Source: Phocoena phocoena | Taxonomy: Eukaryota; Chordata; Mammalia; Artiodactyla; Phocoenidae | NCBI RefSeq assembly: GCF_963924675.1 | Contig: NC_089238.1 | Span: 28,563,815 to 28,627,814 of the forward strand | Direction: 5' to 3' | DNA length: 64,000 nt | Shown here: piece by piece, positions 1 to 11,484 of the stretch | Layout of the letters: every line of letters begins with the position of its first letter | Position numbering within the stretch: position 1 is the stretch's first letter | Notes under the pieces: generated by a model | Database searches by the model: none | What the model was told of the DNA's origin: nothing | The model's input: the letters and a program-made list of their open reading frames with translations, nothing else | Made by a program: the position numbers and the translations under genes

Positions 1-160
1 TATTATATAAAAGCTAATGTAAATTGATCACAAGTAGAAATAAATCAAAATCTTAAAAGATTATGGGCAAAAAACATTTGAAAATTCACTCAAGAGAAAA
101 TATAATTATGGTTGTTTTTTTTTTTTAAGTTGGGACCAGGGAAAGGGACAACTCTTTCTT

Positions 161-327
161 TTTTTTAATTAAGTAATTATTTTTTTTGAAGTAGGTTGAT
201 TTACGATGTTTTAGTTTCAGGTGTATAACAAAGTGTTTGTTATAAATACATAATTTTTTTTCAGATTCTTTTAAGCTTATTACAAAATACTGAATATAGT
301 TCCCTGTGTTATACAGTAGGTCCTTGT
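161..327 (-). mobile_element. 5'-truncated L1 3'-UTR fragment with target-site duplication
   Basis: The segment reads as the antisense L1 3' end ('gttgatttacgatgtt', 'atacagtaggtccttg'), with the T-run on the left. The 12-bp direct repeat caactctttctt flanks it at 149-160 and 328-339, which marks one retrotransposition event. Confidence 0.8.
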
Positions 328-629
328 CAACTCTTTCTTATATAGAAGGTGCCAATTAATAAATTTAGAAGGAATAAGAGAAATAGAAAATCTCAATCCA
401 CCCCATTGATGAATTCTAAAATTAGTGTGTAGAATATAAGGAGAAACAGAATTTTTATGTATCTTCAAAGTATATCTTCCAAAATATTTATTAATTACAA
501 AAGGAAAACTAGTAAGTTTACAGTGGAAAAACTTAATAGAGAAGGCTAATGTCACCAGTATTAAGACATATTAACATTATGTACCCCTTTAAGTTCAGTG
601 CACTGTGGTCATACTACTGTGAGACAGCA

Positions 630-1005
630 GAACCTACATGGTCTGGTCCCTGCTTCCCCTCCTAGCGTTTACCCTCTCCTGCTCTAGGACTTGAACATAG
701 AATACCTTTTCAGGTCCATTACTGTTTTCTTCACTTATAATGCCATCTCCTCCTTGGATGCCTAGCAAACTACTTCTCATTCTTGAAGATCTCTTTCTAG
801 TATCACTACTTTGTAAATCTTTCTGACTTTTCTGGCACCCATCTTATAAAATATTGCATCCTGAATAGCATTTATTTGTTTACACATTAAACTGAGCCTC
901 AAGACTGAATTTCTCATGAGCAGAAAGCTATCTTAGTCATAGCCCATAACATAGTGCCTAACTTAGAGAAATTGCTCAATAAAGATAAAAGTTTGTCAAC
1001 TTACT
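630..1005 (+). mobile_element. L2 LINE 3'-end fragment (decayed)
   Basis: Pyrimidine-rich text is followed by 'catagtgcctaacttagagaaattgctcaataaa', which resembles the L2 3' end ('cagtgcctggcacatagtaggcgctcaataaa'). Boundaries are approximate. Confidence 0.5.
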
Positions 1006-1618
1006 TTGTTTTGAATGAATTAAACTTCATTGACCATAGTGAGGTTCATATACTTATTACTTTGCTTGTTGTAGATTAGTGTAAGTCTTTTGGAAAGCAC
1101 TGAAACATGATTCTGGATCCATAAAATAATTATGCCCTTTGACCAATATTTCCATTTTTGGATATTTCACTTCCTTTGGACTTATCTTTAGGATAAACTT
1201 AGATTACAAAGATTTACTTTTTAGCATTATATATTTTAAAAATTTAAAACAATCTATTTGTATTAATTCAAATTACATTATGAATTAATTAGGTAAAGAA
1301 AATTATGATGCATAAATTCAGTTTAAAATATAGTTTATAGTTGTTGTAGAAGCACAATACAGTAACTTTCATATTAATAAAGCCATATACCAAATTTTTT
1401 TATCCCATGATTGTAATATGAAATTATGACAAATGGTAATAAGGATTTTAAAGGAATAAAAAAATTTTATGTTGATTTGGTAGGTCAGTGGAATTGTTAG
1501 TAATTTGTTCTGGCTTTATAAAATTATTGTTTGTACAGTTTGAAAGGTAAAAATGTAACATATTGTTATAAGCAAAATAATAAAAGGACCTTCAAGTAAT
1601 AGCTGTTAAATTTTACAG

Positions 1619-1815
1619 AACAGCTTGGTTATTGACACTCCAAGAATTAGGAAGCAAACAAGACCCTTCAGTGCTACAAAAGATGAATTGGCTGAATTAT
1701 CTGAAGCTGAAAGTGAAGGAGATGAAAAGCCCAAACTCCGGAGACCCTGTGAGCGTTCGAATGGCTATGGAAGAACTGAATGCTTTAGAGTAGAGAAAAA
1801 TCTGCTAGTTTATGG
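1619..1815 (+). CDS. CHD9: CHD9 exon 1 of window (post-ATPase linker, start of SANT-like region)
   Basis: The first visible coding exon, phase 0 at its start (AAC AGC TTG = N-S-L) and ending after two bases of a Gly codon. It encodes [11 protein letters not shown], an acidic stretch ([14 protein letters not shown]) and the start of a SANT-like segment, [15 protein letters not shown]. The acceptor is ttttacag and the donor gg|gtaaaa. The acidic linker links the ATPase core to the DNA-binding SANT-SLIDE-like part in CHD remodellers. An apparent start inside the exon is not a translation start. Confidence 0.95.
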
Positions 1816-2276
1816 GTAAAATATTATTTTTAATGTTTACTGTTAGTAGTCTGGTGTACAAATTTATGGGAAACATATACTATATTCTAATAGGCATTTT
1901 ATCTTGTTAGAATCAATAAAATGTATTTTTTAAGTACCATGAATTTGTATATTTAACATATACTTAATAGCAATTGATGAGATATCTTTAAATTTTAATA
2001 TTATAAATGTATTGCTAATATCAAACTCCTTGTTGTTCTTAGATTTGCATATTCAGTAACAAAATGGATAATGTTTTTATCCATTATTGAATAAAATATA
2101 CTAGAAATTACTATACCATGACTCTGCAGTTTATTCTATGGGGGAAAAAACTTTAGTAGGTAAATTCTATCAGTGATAAAGTGTGTTTTTTGCAGGTTTC
2201 AGGCCTTTTATCCATGAGTTATGTTTTCTCTAGGATTTCACCCAATATTAATATAAATATACCTTTTTTTAACTAG
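1816..2276 (+). other. CHD9 intron (461 bp)
   Basis: GT-AG intron (gtaaaa ... aactag), AT-rich. I see no repeat or other feature in it. Confidence 0.9.
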
Positions 2277-2476
2277 ATGGGGCCGATGGAGAGAGATTCT
2301 GTCTCATGGCCGTTTTAAAAGGCAGCTAAATGAGCACGATGTGGAAATAATTTGCCGAGCCCTCTTAGCTTATTGCCTTGTTCACTACCGAGGAGATGAG
2401 AAAATTAAAGGCTTCATATGGGATCTCATTACTCCAACCGAAGATGGGCAGACACGAGAGCTACAAAATCATCTAG
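2277..2476 (+). CDS. CHD9: CHD9 exon 2 of window (SANT-like helix bundle)
   Basis: The exon continues the SANT-like region across the junction: [20 protein letters not shown], then [15 protein letters not shown] and [12 protein letters not shown]. The W-G-R-W-x-x-I spacing is what is expected for a SANT/Myb-type DNA- or histone-contacting fold in CHD proteins. It starts with the last base of the Gly codon and ends with the first base of the next Gly codon. Length 200 bp. Confidence 0.95.
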
Positions 2477-2601
2477 GTAAGAACATTCTTTTATTTCCTT
2501 TTTAAATTTAGTTTTAGTTACGTAAGTAGCACTTAACATAGTACCCTATAAAATATTGAAGCATTTCAGATAATGGTAAAGAACCCTTAAGCTTCACTCT
2601 T

Positions 2602-2831
2602 TTTTTTTTTTTTCTTTTTCTTTTGCGGTATGCGGGCCTCTCACTGCTGTGGCCTCTCCCGTTGCGGGGCACAGGCTCCGGACGCGCAGGTTCCGGACAC
2701 GCAGGCTCAGCAGCCACGGCTCACGGGCCTAGCCGCTCCACGGCATGTGGGATCTTCCCGGACCGGGGCATGAACCCGTGTCCCCTGCATCGGCAGGCGG
2801 ACTCTCAACCACTGTGCCACCAGGGAAGCCC
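2602..2831 (-). mobile_element. tRNA-derived CHR-type SINE, antisense
   Basis: The reverse strand reads gggcttccctggtggcacag..., with a degenerate B box and a poly-A tail (T-run at 2602-2613). A perfect 13-bp duplication, aagcttcactctt, flanks it at 2589-2601 and 2832-2844. It sits about 125 bp downstream of an exon donor. Confidence 0.93.
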
Positions 2832-2929
2832 AAGCTTCACTCTTAGTTCAGGTTCCATGTTGGAAAGGACCAGTGTTATCAGTTTGGTTGGGTTTTATAT
2901 ACTGTTATCAAACATGTATTTGTTTACAA

Positions 2930-3520
2930 GTTGTTGACCCAGTAGTATGTCTTAGAGGTCATCCCATCTGTATTCATGTAGATCTATTTTATTTTTTCAA
3001 CTCCTGCTTAGTAGTCCATAGTATGGATATTTCTTAATTAATTTAGCATCTCCTTTGATGATGGGCATTTAGGATGTTTCCAATTTTAGATAATTGAAAA
3101 ACAGGTTTTAGTGAAGATCCTTTTACGTTCCTCCTTGTGCACAGGAATAAATCTTACACTAAAGTAAATATCAAGAAATGGAATTGTTGAGGTACGGCAT
3201 GTATACGTCCTTAGGACCTAAAATGTGGTCTGTGTGTTAACAGCATCAGCATCTCCCAGGAGCTTCTTAGAAATGCAGAATCTTAGACCTCAGACTTACT
3301 ACATCAGAATCTACATTTTAACAAGTTCCTCAGCAATTAGTATGTATATTACAATTTGGAACACTGTGGTATATACATTTAAAATTGTTACAACTATTTT
3401 AATTTGCTGTCAAATGTGGCTGTGTCAATTTATAGTCCCATCAGAGATATATACAAGTAGCATTTGCTCCATAACCCTACGAACATTCTTTTTTGCGTAA
3501 AATAATTGAATTTTCTGTAA
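2930..3520 (-). mobile_element. Old antisense L1 3' fragment, split by a hAT MITE
   Basis: Text such as 'gatgggcatttaggatgtttcc' and 'ggaattgttgagg', then 'tttatagtcccatcag', follows the antisense 3' part of ancient mammalian L1/HAL1. The MITE at about 3,210-3,366 interrupts it. Family and ends are uncertain. Confidence 0.5.
3210..3366 (-). mobile_element. hAT-Charlie MITE (MER5/MER58-like)
   Basis: It carries 'agcatcagcatctcccagg', 'cttagaaatgcagaatctt' and 'ttttaacaagttcctcag', the diagnostic run of MER58/MER5-type nonautonomous hAT elements. It is inserted within the older L1 fragment. Confidence 0.55.
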
Positions 3521-3559
3521 AGGTAAAAAGATTACTATGCCCTTAGATTGGTGTTACAA

Positions 3560-3760
3560 TTTTATTCTATTTAATCAACAAATACCTGTTAAAGTGCCTG
3601 TTCTGTGCTTCTTGTGCAAAGTACTGGGAAGATGAGAAGGAACAACACAGACAAGATCCCTGAGCTCATGAACCTGGTCAGGCAGACAGACATAATAAGA
3701 AAGCAGATAAATTACCTAAATAATTATAGATTATGATGAGTACTGTGAAGTAAATAAACT
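3560..3760 (-). mobile_element. MIR/L2-like ancient repeat, antisense
   Basis: 'cctgttctgtgcttc...gcaaagtactggg...gatccctgagctcatgaacctggtc' resembles the antisense end of L2/MIR-class repeats. Strongly diverged. Confidence 0.35.
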
Positions 3761-4048
3761 AAGTACTGAGATTGAGAACAACAGAAAGCACCTAGTTTAG
3801 ATTAGAGTGGTCACTGGAGGTCTATCTTAATAGGAGGCAATGAAATTATTAATGTGAAGAGCTGATTTCTGGTAAAGATGGAAGATTCACACAAATATAA
3901 TTTCACTCTTCCTTGAAACCCAACTTATATGTCAATAAAGGGAAAAAAATTCAAGGCATCAAGCTTTATAAATTGTACAGGTATAAATTTTAGTTTATTT
4001 AACAAATAAATAGTGGAAGGGGAGGAAATGGGGAGGGTATCTATAAAC

Positions 4049-4223
4049 CATTGGTTCACAGCAGACATGATCTTGTGCCCCAATCTTGCTCCCACCCTGG
4101 GTTGTCACAGCTTTGAGCACGTTAATGGCATCTAGTTTGTAGAGGCCACAAGAGCACAGACTGCCCCTACAGTGAAAAACTGTGCAGCTCAAAATAGCAG
4201 CAGTGCCAAGATTGAAAACCCTG
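4049..4223 (+). mobile_element. MER20-like hAT-Charlie MITE
   Basis: It begins cattggttcacagc and contains 'ggttgtcacagctttg', 'taatggcatctagtttgtag' and 'gtgccaagattgaaaaccctg', all MER20 landmarks. The 8-bp flanks ctataaac (4041-4048) and ctataacc (4224-4231) match at 7 of 8 positions, as expected for a hAT target duplication. Confidence 0.7.
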
Positions 4224-6313
4224 CTATAACCTGAAAGATGTTTATGAGTCCTCAGCCAGTTGCAGTGTGTGGGCCTTATTTGGATCCTGAAGCAAACAGC
4301 CCAGGAGAAATTTGTCTATTATCTTTATTAGAGAATTCTAAATTTGAATAGTAAATATTAAGTACGTGTTATTGCATTTCTTAGGGCTGATGATGGTATT
4401 GTAGTTTTTTGTTTTGTTTTTAAGGAAGCCTTATATTTTACATATGTTAAAAGATACTCAGACATTTATTAATGAAGTGGTGGTTGTCTTCGATTTATTT
4501 CAAAATAGTGTTGGAGGTTGGGGAACAAACAGGATATAGATGAAGCCAAATTGGCTATGAATTCATAATTAATGAAGTTGGATGATAGGATCTGGTGATC
4601 CATCATATTATTCCATTTATTTTTGTATATGCTTAATTCCATAATTTTAAAATAAATAAGGATAAACCCTTAAAAGTAGAGAGAATGGAAAAGGAATTTT
4701 GGAACCTAGAAGCATTAGATTAGTGATGACTAACTTAACCAACCAGAGAGAGCTGAATCTTAGGTCAACAGTAGGAAAGGGCAACAACCAACTGATTTGC
4801 TTCATAGATTATCTAAAAGTTTCAGGAGTTTGTGACATCTGTGACCTCTGAAAGTGGATATAAAGGACAGGGGCTTTGATTTAAAGTTGTTTAAAAGGGG
4901 GATCAGATCCCTAAATACCCTTTTCAACTCCATGTAGCCATGGCGAAGATTGACTGAATGTTTATTCTCTGGAGAAGATAAAATAGAGAATGTCTGCATT
5001 TCATTGGTATTTGCAACATGGAGCTACTAAATGGCTGTTAAATGAATATGTATACTGGACAGTGTCATACTCAAGGAAGAAAACTAAGGAATTGTCCTTG
5101 GTGAATATCAGCAGTCCAAAACCTAAAGATAAGGACAGGAAAAAACCAGCTGGATTACCCTTCAAAGAGTCAACAGTTACCTCCACTCATTCAGCCTATC
5201 AACTTTTCTGTCATTCTTAAATATGAGCAAATAACCAAGGGTATCAGGCATCTGAGGAACGTCTCCAACATGAGAGAGAGACTAAAAACAAACCACTAAA
5301 ATGAACTTGTAGGAAACAAAGACTGTGAAAGGAGGAGACAACTTTTAAAAAAATATCATTAATATCTGCAAAGATACTTCAGATATACTGTGATTTTGAA
5401 AAAAGACAAAAGTACTGTAGAAACATTCAAGACACAGACCTCTTAAAAATTACAAATTAACATGTAAAAATTAACATGCAGTTACATGAAAAAGAACATA
5501 GGATTAAATGATGAATCTGAGGAAATTATGGTAGGGAGAAATTTTTTTTTGGAGAAATTTAAAAATATAAAACATCTCCATATTTTATTAGGAAAATTTC
5601 AGTATGTGTATTTTTAGATATGCACTGTTTAGTTTCCAAACCAACAAGGGTCAGGAGGACTAGAATACAGAGCATTATTAACATAGACTAAAATGCAATT
5701 TAAGATGGAAGCATTAATTGAGATTAAAAAAGGATACTACATAATAAAAAAGACTAATCCATAAAAGAAGATATAACAAAATGAACTTGTATGAACTGAA
5801 CAAAATAGTAGCAAAATGTAAAGGCAAAGCCCACCAAAATCCTAAGGAAAAATGGGACAAACCTACGTAGTGCTTGTATTTACCATTGTGATGAAACTCC
5901 TAGTTGGTAGAAAATGGCAGGGAAAAGATATGAGACAAGAATTGAAAGGAAGAAGCACAACTGTATTATTTGTAATCGTGAGAACTTGTAAGTGAAACAA
6001 CTCCAGCACAGTTGAAGAATAATATGCAGGTGATATAGTCATAGAATAGATTTTTACACAGCAGTTAAAATGGACGAATTAGAGCCTCCATGAATCAGCA
6101 AGTATTTATAAATCTCAGAAAAAAATTAAATATAATAAATAAGTTACAGAATTGCATGTATAATGTAATGAAAGCTTAAATACTGAATATTTCTCCAACA
6201 CACAAGTATAAACGTGTATGAAATGAAAATCAAATTCAGGGTAGTGACTATGTCTGGGAAGGAAAGAGTGAATTGGACTTTATCTATTATTTCCTTTAAT
6301 AAAAAACTGACCA

Positions 6314-6627
6314 GGGCTTCCCTGGTGGCGCAATGGTTGAGAATCTGCCTGCCAATGCAGGGGACACGGGTTCGAGCCCTGGTCTGGGAAGATCCCACAT
6401 GCCGCGGAGCAACTGGGCCCGTGAGGCACAACTACTGAGCCTGCACGTCTGGAGCCTGTGCTCCGCAACAAGAGAGGCCACGACAGTGAGAGGCCCGTAC
6501 ACCGCGATGAAGAGTGGCCCGCGTACCGTGAAGAAGAGTGGCCCCCACTTGCCACAACTAGAGAAAGCCCTCGCACAGAAACGAAGACCCACCACAGCCA
6601 AAAATAAATAAATTAATTAATTTTTTA
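6314..6627 (+). mobile_element. tRNA-derived CHR-type SINE, full length
   Basis: The 5' head is gggcttccctggtggcgcaa, with an A-box-like segment and a B box (ggttcgagccc at about 6,369). A body of repeated 'cacaactac' units and an AATAAATA/A-rich tail follow. The duplication aaaaaactgacca flanks it at 6301-6313 and 6628-6640. Young-looking copy. Confidence 0.95.
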
Positions 6628-7158
6628 AAAAAACTGACCAAATATGGAATATGTTAAGATTAAGAGTGGGAATACTTTTTTTATTTTTGACATATTTCAC
6701 AACAAAAATGTCAAAGAAATCAAATGAATTTAGCTCTCTTAAACAGGAACCCCACAAAACCTAATCCATGTTATTAGTAACAATCAGTTTTGAAAATCAA
6801 GAGGCCACAACTTGTGTTTTTGTAACTAAGGAAGCAAAAAGTAAAGCAGAGGGAAAGGTTTGATCTTTCAGTTTTTACATTTGGAAAAAAAATGTTTTGC
6901 AACATAGAGGTAATCAGAATGATTAATTGGGGATATGAAATTGGGTGGTTGGCAGAAATTGTGTTAATATGTGTGTGGTATCGTGGACTTATCTTGTGAT
7001 TGAGTTTATATTTTTACCATTAATATTTCAAAGATCTCTGTATAGCCTACACAGACCTCTGAAAGTCTCCAGAAATTTCTTCCATTGAAAACATGTTTCA
7101 AATTGACCGTCTTTATACAAATTATCCCTGATTTCATTTGTCCTTCTCATTTTAACAG

Positions 7159-7318
7159 GCCTGTCAGCCCCTGTACCCAGAGGTCGAAAAGGGAAGAAAG
7201 TAAAGACTCAAACAAGCTCATTTGATATACAAAAAGCAGAATGGCTTCGAAAATACAATCCTGAGCAGCTACTTCAAGATGAAGGCTACAAAAAACATAT
7301 AAAACACCACTGTAATAA
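7159..7318 (+). CDS. CHD9: CHD9 exon 3 of window
   Basis: Encodes [19 protein letters not shown], a basic patch, followed by [20 protein letters not shown]. The basic PRGRKGKK run could contact DNA or serve in nuclear import (inference). It starts with two bases completing Gly and ends with AA of a Lys codon. Length 160 bp. Confidence 0.95.
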
Positions 7319-7757
7319 GTAGGTAGTAGGGTATTTTTAACACAACCCATTGCAAGTTTACTTCTGAATTTATTAACAATCTTAAAGCATGCTGATTTTG
7401 AGTACAGAGACAGTGTGGTCTAGGACCAATCCTAATCTTATTCTTACCAGGGTATCCTTCAGCAAATCATGGTACCTCTTGTGTCACTTTTCATCAGCAG
7501 AGAGAGAAAAAAAACTGGCCTCCAAGTGATCTCATTATATCTTACTTGGATATTAAATAATGATGATTGTAAAGATTTTGAAGAAACCTATTTTATATAT
7601 ATGATAGTAATGAGGTTTATTTAATCAGAAGTAATTATTATTATTTCATTATAAAAATTTTGTATACAAATTCTTTTCTAATTTTAACCCCATGGATGAA
7701 TTTTCTTTAATGATTAATGTCTTTGTGTCTTGGTTTTTTTTCCTCCCTCATTTTTAG
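7319..7757 (+). other. CHD9 intron (439 bp)
   Basis: GT-AG (gtaggt ... tttttag). I see no repeat or other feature. Confidence 0.9.
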
Positions 7758-7847
7758 AGTTTTGCTTCGTGTAAGAATGCTGTATTATCTAAAGCAAGAA
7801 GTCATTGGAAATGAGTGTCAGAAAGTGTTTGATGGAGTTGATGCAAG
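7758..7847 (+). CDS. CHD9: CHD9 exon 4 of window
   Basis: Short 90-bp exon encoding [20 protein letters not shown] and then QKVFDGVDA. It is predicted to be helical and links the SANT-like part to the WW/LLIG module in the next exon. It completes a Lys codon at its start and ends with AG of a Ser codon. Confidence 0.94.
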
Positions 7848-8099
7848 GTAAATTAAATAGCATGTTTATTTTTCAGCAACATAATGAGGCAAAAGTTAAA
7901 TGACCAGAAAATTGTATATTAAGTGAATGCTTATTCAGTGAAATTCACAGGAAGAAAAATCTACCAAACTTAGAGTGACCTTTGCCATTTTGTTGCCTTT
8001 CGTCTATTAATCTCATCGTTGGCTCTGTCGCTGAAAGTTATCATAAGAATAATAACATTAGCATTAGTAACAGCTTCCTGCTACCAAATCTAAAACTTA

Positions 8100-10470
8100 A
8101 CCTTCCTCCCTCTTACTGCAGTGACTTTTACATCCTCATATGATCCATCTAGCACCTTAGTCTCTCAGTTCCTTGACCTTTATCTACAATCATCTTCTTT
8201 CCTCTCCACCACAGCCACACACGCACACAATCATATACTTAATCTTACTATCACCAGTAACAGCATTACCTCTTCAGTCTGCATTTCAGCTGTCACTTAT
8301 GTCCTTCAGACTCACTTAACTTGGGTACTTCTCACTCTCATTCTCTAATTTCATCACGATGTCCCCCATCTTATCCATCTCCACCTTCATGCCCCTCTCT
8401 CCTCATTATAAACCTGCATTCTGTAGTCCAGCAGTGTACTCACTAACTGAGATTCTTTGCCTGATTTCCCCTCTGTTCTACATTCGTGGCACAACCCCAA
8501 CTCATGTTAAACTGAAAAATCGTTTTACCCCTTGCCTATACCTAAGCAGTTGAACATGGCTGGAGAAAATCACACAAGTAAGCTGTTTAACCACCATGAC
8601 TAGGAAGTTCACTTACCTACTCTTCAAGAGGACCATTCCACACCTCTCTCCGCAAGCCATCTTCCTGTCCCACCAGCATCACCCTCAAATAATGACCTTG
8701 CTATATATTTCACAGAGAAAACAGAAACAATCAGACAAGAGCTACCTTCAGTTCTACTTGTCATATGTGTCCCCCTATTTATTCCTTCCCTTGGGATGCA
8801 GTAGAAATCCTCCTCCTCCTAAGAGCAACCCTTATGCTTGGAACTTGTTTCTTACCTTTTAAGGACTTTACGCCTGTAATCACCTTCTGAATCATTCTCT
8901 TGGCATATATACATTTCTTAATATCATGTATCATACATACATCGTACTACTCCATTTCTCCACTCCCCTTCATGAAAATAAAGAGTTGTCTGTGTTGACA
9001 GTCTCTACTTCTTTACCTTGCATCTTCTCTTCAATCTATTCCAATTAGTCTTTCATCTCCACTCTCCCGCTGAAATGATTTTTAATCAGGCCACTAATAA
9101 CCTACCATGAGATCAGTCTCTCAACTTATTCTACTTCTCCCTTCTTGAAGTGATGTCTTCAGTACACATCCTTGCTGCTACCACCTGGTTGTCCTTTTTT
9201 CCATATTGGTCTTTCCTTTGCATTTTCCTTTGCTAGCTCTTATTCCTCTAATAGATCTCTAGACGTTGGATTGACCAAGACGTGTGTCCTCAGCTTTTTT
9301 ATCTGTACTTTCCCTTTCAGTAAACTCATGCAACCTCATCATATTAAATATGATCTTTACACAGATGACAGTCAGATTTACATATTCATGCCAGACTTTT
9401 CCCCTCAGCTCTAAGCTCTGAGTTACCTGCTTCTAAACATTTCCACTTGAAAAATCTAATTAACAGCTCAAACTTCCCGTGTATCTGCCAAATCTGTCTC
9501 CTATTCTTTCCTCCCCACCTTCACACATACAAGCCTTCTCCATCCTATTAAATGTACCACCCAGTTGCTCTGGTATCATTCTTGATTCTTCTCTTCTCCT
9601 CAAACCCTACAGGAAGACTTGTTAGCTTGACAAAGTATATGCCAAACCTGAGCACTTTTCACTCTCCTCTGCTAACTCCCTGGTCCAAGCCACCATTATC
9701 TTGTGTTTAGACTTTTTCAGTGGCCTCCTAAGTGAGTCTCTTTGCCTCTTCTTTTTCCAAGAGTTGTTGGGTATTTTTTTGGCTGCACTACGCAGCATAC
9801 AAGATCTTAGTTCCCGGACAAGGGATCAAACCCAGGCCCCCTGCAGTGGAAGAACAGAGTCCTAACCACTACTGGACCACCAGGGATTTCCCATCTTTGC
9901 CTCTTATTTTGCCTGTCTACAGTTGGAACTTCACACAGCAGCCAGAGTGATCTTTCTAAAGCAAAAATCAGGCCAAAGCACTTCTTAAAACCTTCCAGTT
10001 GCTTTTCATTTCTCTTAGAATAAAGCCCAATCCTACAGTGCCCTACATAACTCTGGGACCTCTTCCTCCATTCTGTCCCTCATCCACAATGTTCCTCCAA
10101 CATGTCAGGCTCATTCTGTGCTGTTCCCCCTACTACAAATATTCTTTCCCTTAATCTTCCACAGAACTGCCCCTTCATATCATGCAGGTCTCAGCTTAAG
10201 TTTCACCTCTTCAGATAGGCCTTCCCTGCCCACGCTAGCTAAAGCAGCCCACCAGTCACCCACTATTATTTAACCTTATTTTATCTCATTCATGTTGCCT
10301 ACTAGTATTAAAACTTATATTTATTTTTTAAATTGTATTTCCCCTATCATTACAATTTAAGCTGGTTGAAGGTGAAGTATGCTATCTGTCTTATTGATCA
10401 TTGTGTTCCCAGCCCCTAGAATCTGGGAAATAGTAACACCCAGTAAATACTTGTTGACTAATTGACTCCT
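8100..10470 (+). mobile_element. L2 LINE remnant (RT region to 3' end), decayed
   Basis: The region is C/T-rich on the plus strand for over 2 kb. At 9,358-9,379 it encodes a reverse-transcriptase box reading LYTDDSQ (YxDD type of the CR1/L2 clade). At 9,930-10,470 it shows the L2 3' text 'cacagcagccagagtgatctttctaaa' and 'aggccttccctgcccac', ending 'cagtaaatacttgttgacta'. The RT frame is broken. The part 8,100-9,000 is the least certain. A CHR SINE is nested at 9,751-9,893. Confidence 0.7.
9751..9893 (-). mobile_element. Short CHR-type SINE, antisense
   Basis: The reverse strand starts with a ggaaatccctggtggtccag-like head followed by a B-box-like 'gggtttgatccc' region, and a 'ggctgcac' end before the T-run. 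The duplication tctttgcctctt is at 9739-9750 and 9894-9905. It is nested in the older L2 remnant. Confidence 0.9.
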
Positions 10471-10479
10471 CTTTTTCCT

Positions 10480-11250
10480 TGGTCTGACTGCATTCAATCC
10501 CCTTGTGATTTCCCAGGAACTGTACTGTGATCTATGAATTATCCTCTTTCATTATTCTTTCCCTCTCTGGCTTCTCATTTGGATTTTAAGATATTTACGT
10601 CTCTCTCAACACACACACACATGCACATGCACACACATGCACACACACACACACACACACACCACTTTTGCACCCAGTTCTTCTCAGACTACCATATTAT
10701 TACTCTCCTTGGTTTCACAGCCAAACTTTTTTTAAAGAAGTATCTGTATTTGCTGTCCTCTTTTTCTTTTCTCGCATTCACTGTACATTCCACTACAATT
10801 CAGCTTCTACCCCCTCACTCCACCACCTACTTTAAGAAGTTCTTCACCCACATTCTCACTGCTAAATTTGATGGATATATCATAGTGTTTATCTTATTTA
10901 CCTTTATTGATCACTTCCATATTATTAGAATGTGTCTGTGATACCATTCTCCTGTAGATTTTCTTTTTAGCTTTCTGCTTGCCACTTTTCATTTTCAGTC
11001 TTCTCTTCCACCTGTCTCTTAAATGTGTTCACATAGGCCCTCTCGTCACTTACTCTTGGGTGTTCACATCTTTTCTGCAGCATCAATTTATATTTCCATA
11101 CTGATGACTTCCGAACCTAATTCTAGCCCACATCTCTCTTCTGAACTTTAGATCTGCATTTGTCAAATATGCCATGGTTACTAATGCCTCCAGGCCTTTG
11201 CATTCTTGCAGGAACATTCTCTTCCCCATTTTCTTTCATTTTCCCTCTCT
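10480..11250 (+). mobile_element. Second L2 LINE fragment (RT region), decayed
   Basis: The same pyrimidine-rich style restarts after the first L2 3' end. At about 11,090-11,110 'atttccatactgatgactt' encodes FHTDDF, a decayed YxDD box, as expected for a second L2 copy on the same strand. 'caggcctttgcattcttgcagg' near 11,190 resembles L2 downstream text. Confidence 0.5.
10610..10663. repeat. (CA)n microsatellite, interrupted by TG steps
   Basis: A run of ca dinucleotides, broken three times by 'catgca', then an uninterrupted run to 10,662. Confidence 0.97.
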
Positions 11251-11427
11251 TACTGCTCAGCCAACATCAACTCAGCCTCCCTGTCCTCTCATGTCTGGGT
11301 AAAGCACATACCCAGAGTGCCCTGTCACAGCACTCATCACAGGCATTGAAGAGGTTTTGCAGATACCTCTTCAAAAGGGCAAGGATATGTCTTACTATTA
11401 CCATTGTTGGCACATTGTGAATACTGT

Positions 11428-11484
11428 GAATATTTAAATCAAAATGAATATTTAAATCAAAATAGATTAAAAAATCTATTTTGA
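11428..11484. repeat. 18-bp tandem duplication followed by a 12-bp hairpin
   Basis: gaatatttaaatcaaaat occurs twice head to tail (11428-11445 and 11446-11463). Overlapping its end, tcaaaatagatt (11457-11468) pairs perfectly with aatctattttga (11473-11484) across an AAAA loop. Confidence 0.9.

Larger units (their letters stand above)
1..1618 (+). other. CHD9 intron (partial, 3' portion)
   Basis: This is the end of an intron whose donor lies outside the window; its acceptor is ttttacag at 1611-1618. It holds a short antisense L1 insertion (161-327) and an L2 3'-end fragment (about 630-1005). The rest is AT-rich with no feature I can assign. Confidence 0.85.
2477..7158 (+). other. CHD9 intron (4.7 kb, repeat-rich)
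   Basis: GT-AG intron (gtaaga ... tttaacag). It contains two SINEs, an old antisense L1 interrupted by a hAT MITE, a MIR/L2-like piece and a MER20-like copy. From 4,230 to 6,300 it is AT-rich, and I recognise nothing there. Short open frames at 3,225-3,500 and 4,990-5,220 show no domain and no splice support. Confidence 0.85.

Noticed and set aside
4990..5220. 76-codon plus-strand open frame in an intron
   Set aside because: No recognisable domain, no splice sites or promoter, ordinary AT-rich intron; length is within chance.
6349..6390. tRNA gene-like A and B boxes (here and in the other SINE heads)
   Set aside because: The boxes belong to tRNA-derived SINEs with target duplications and A-rich tails; no cloverleaf or 3' terminator of a true tRNA gene.
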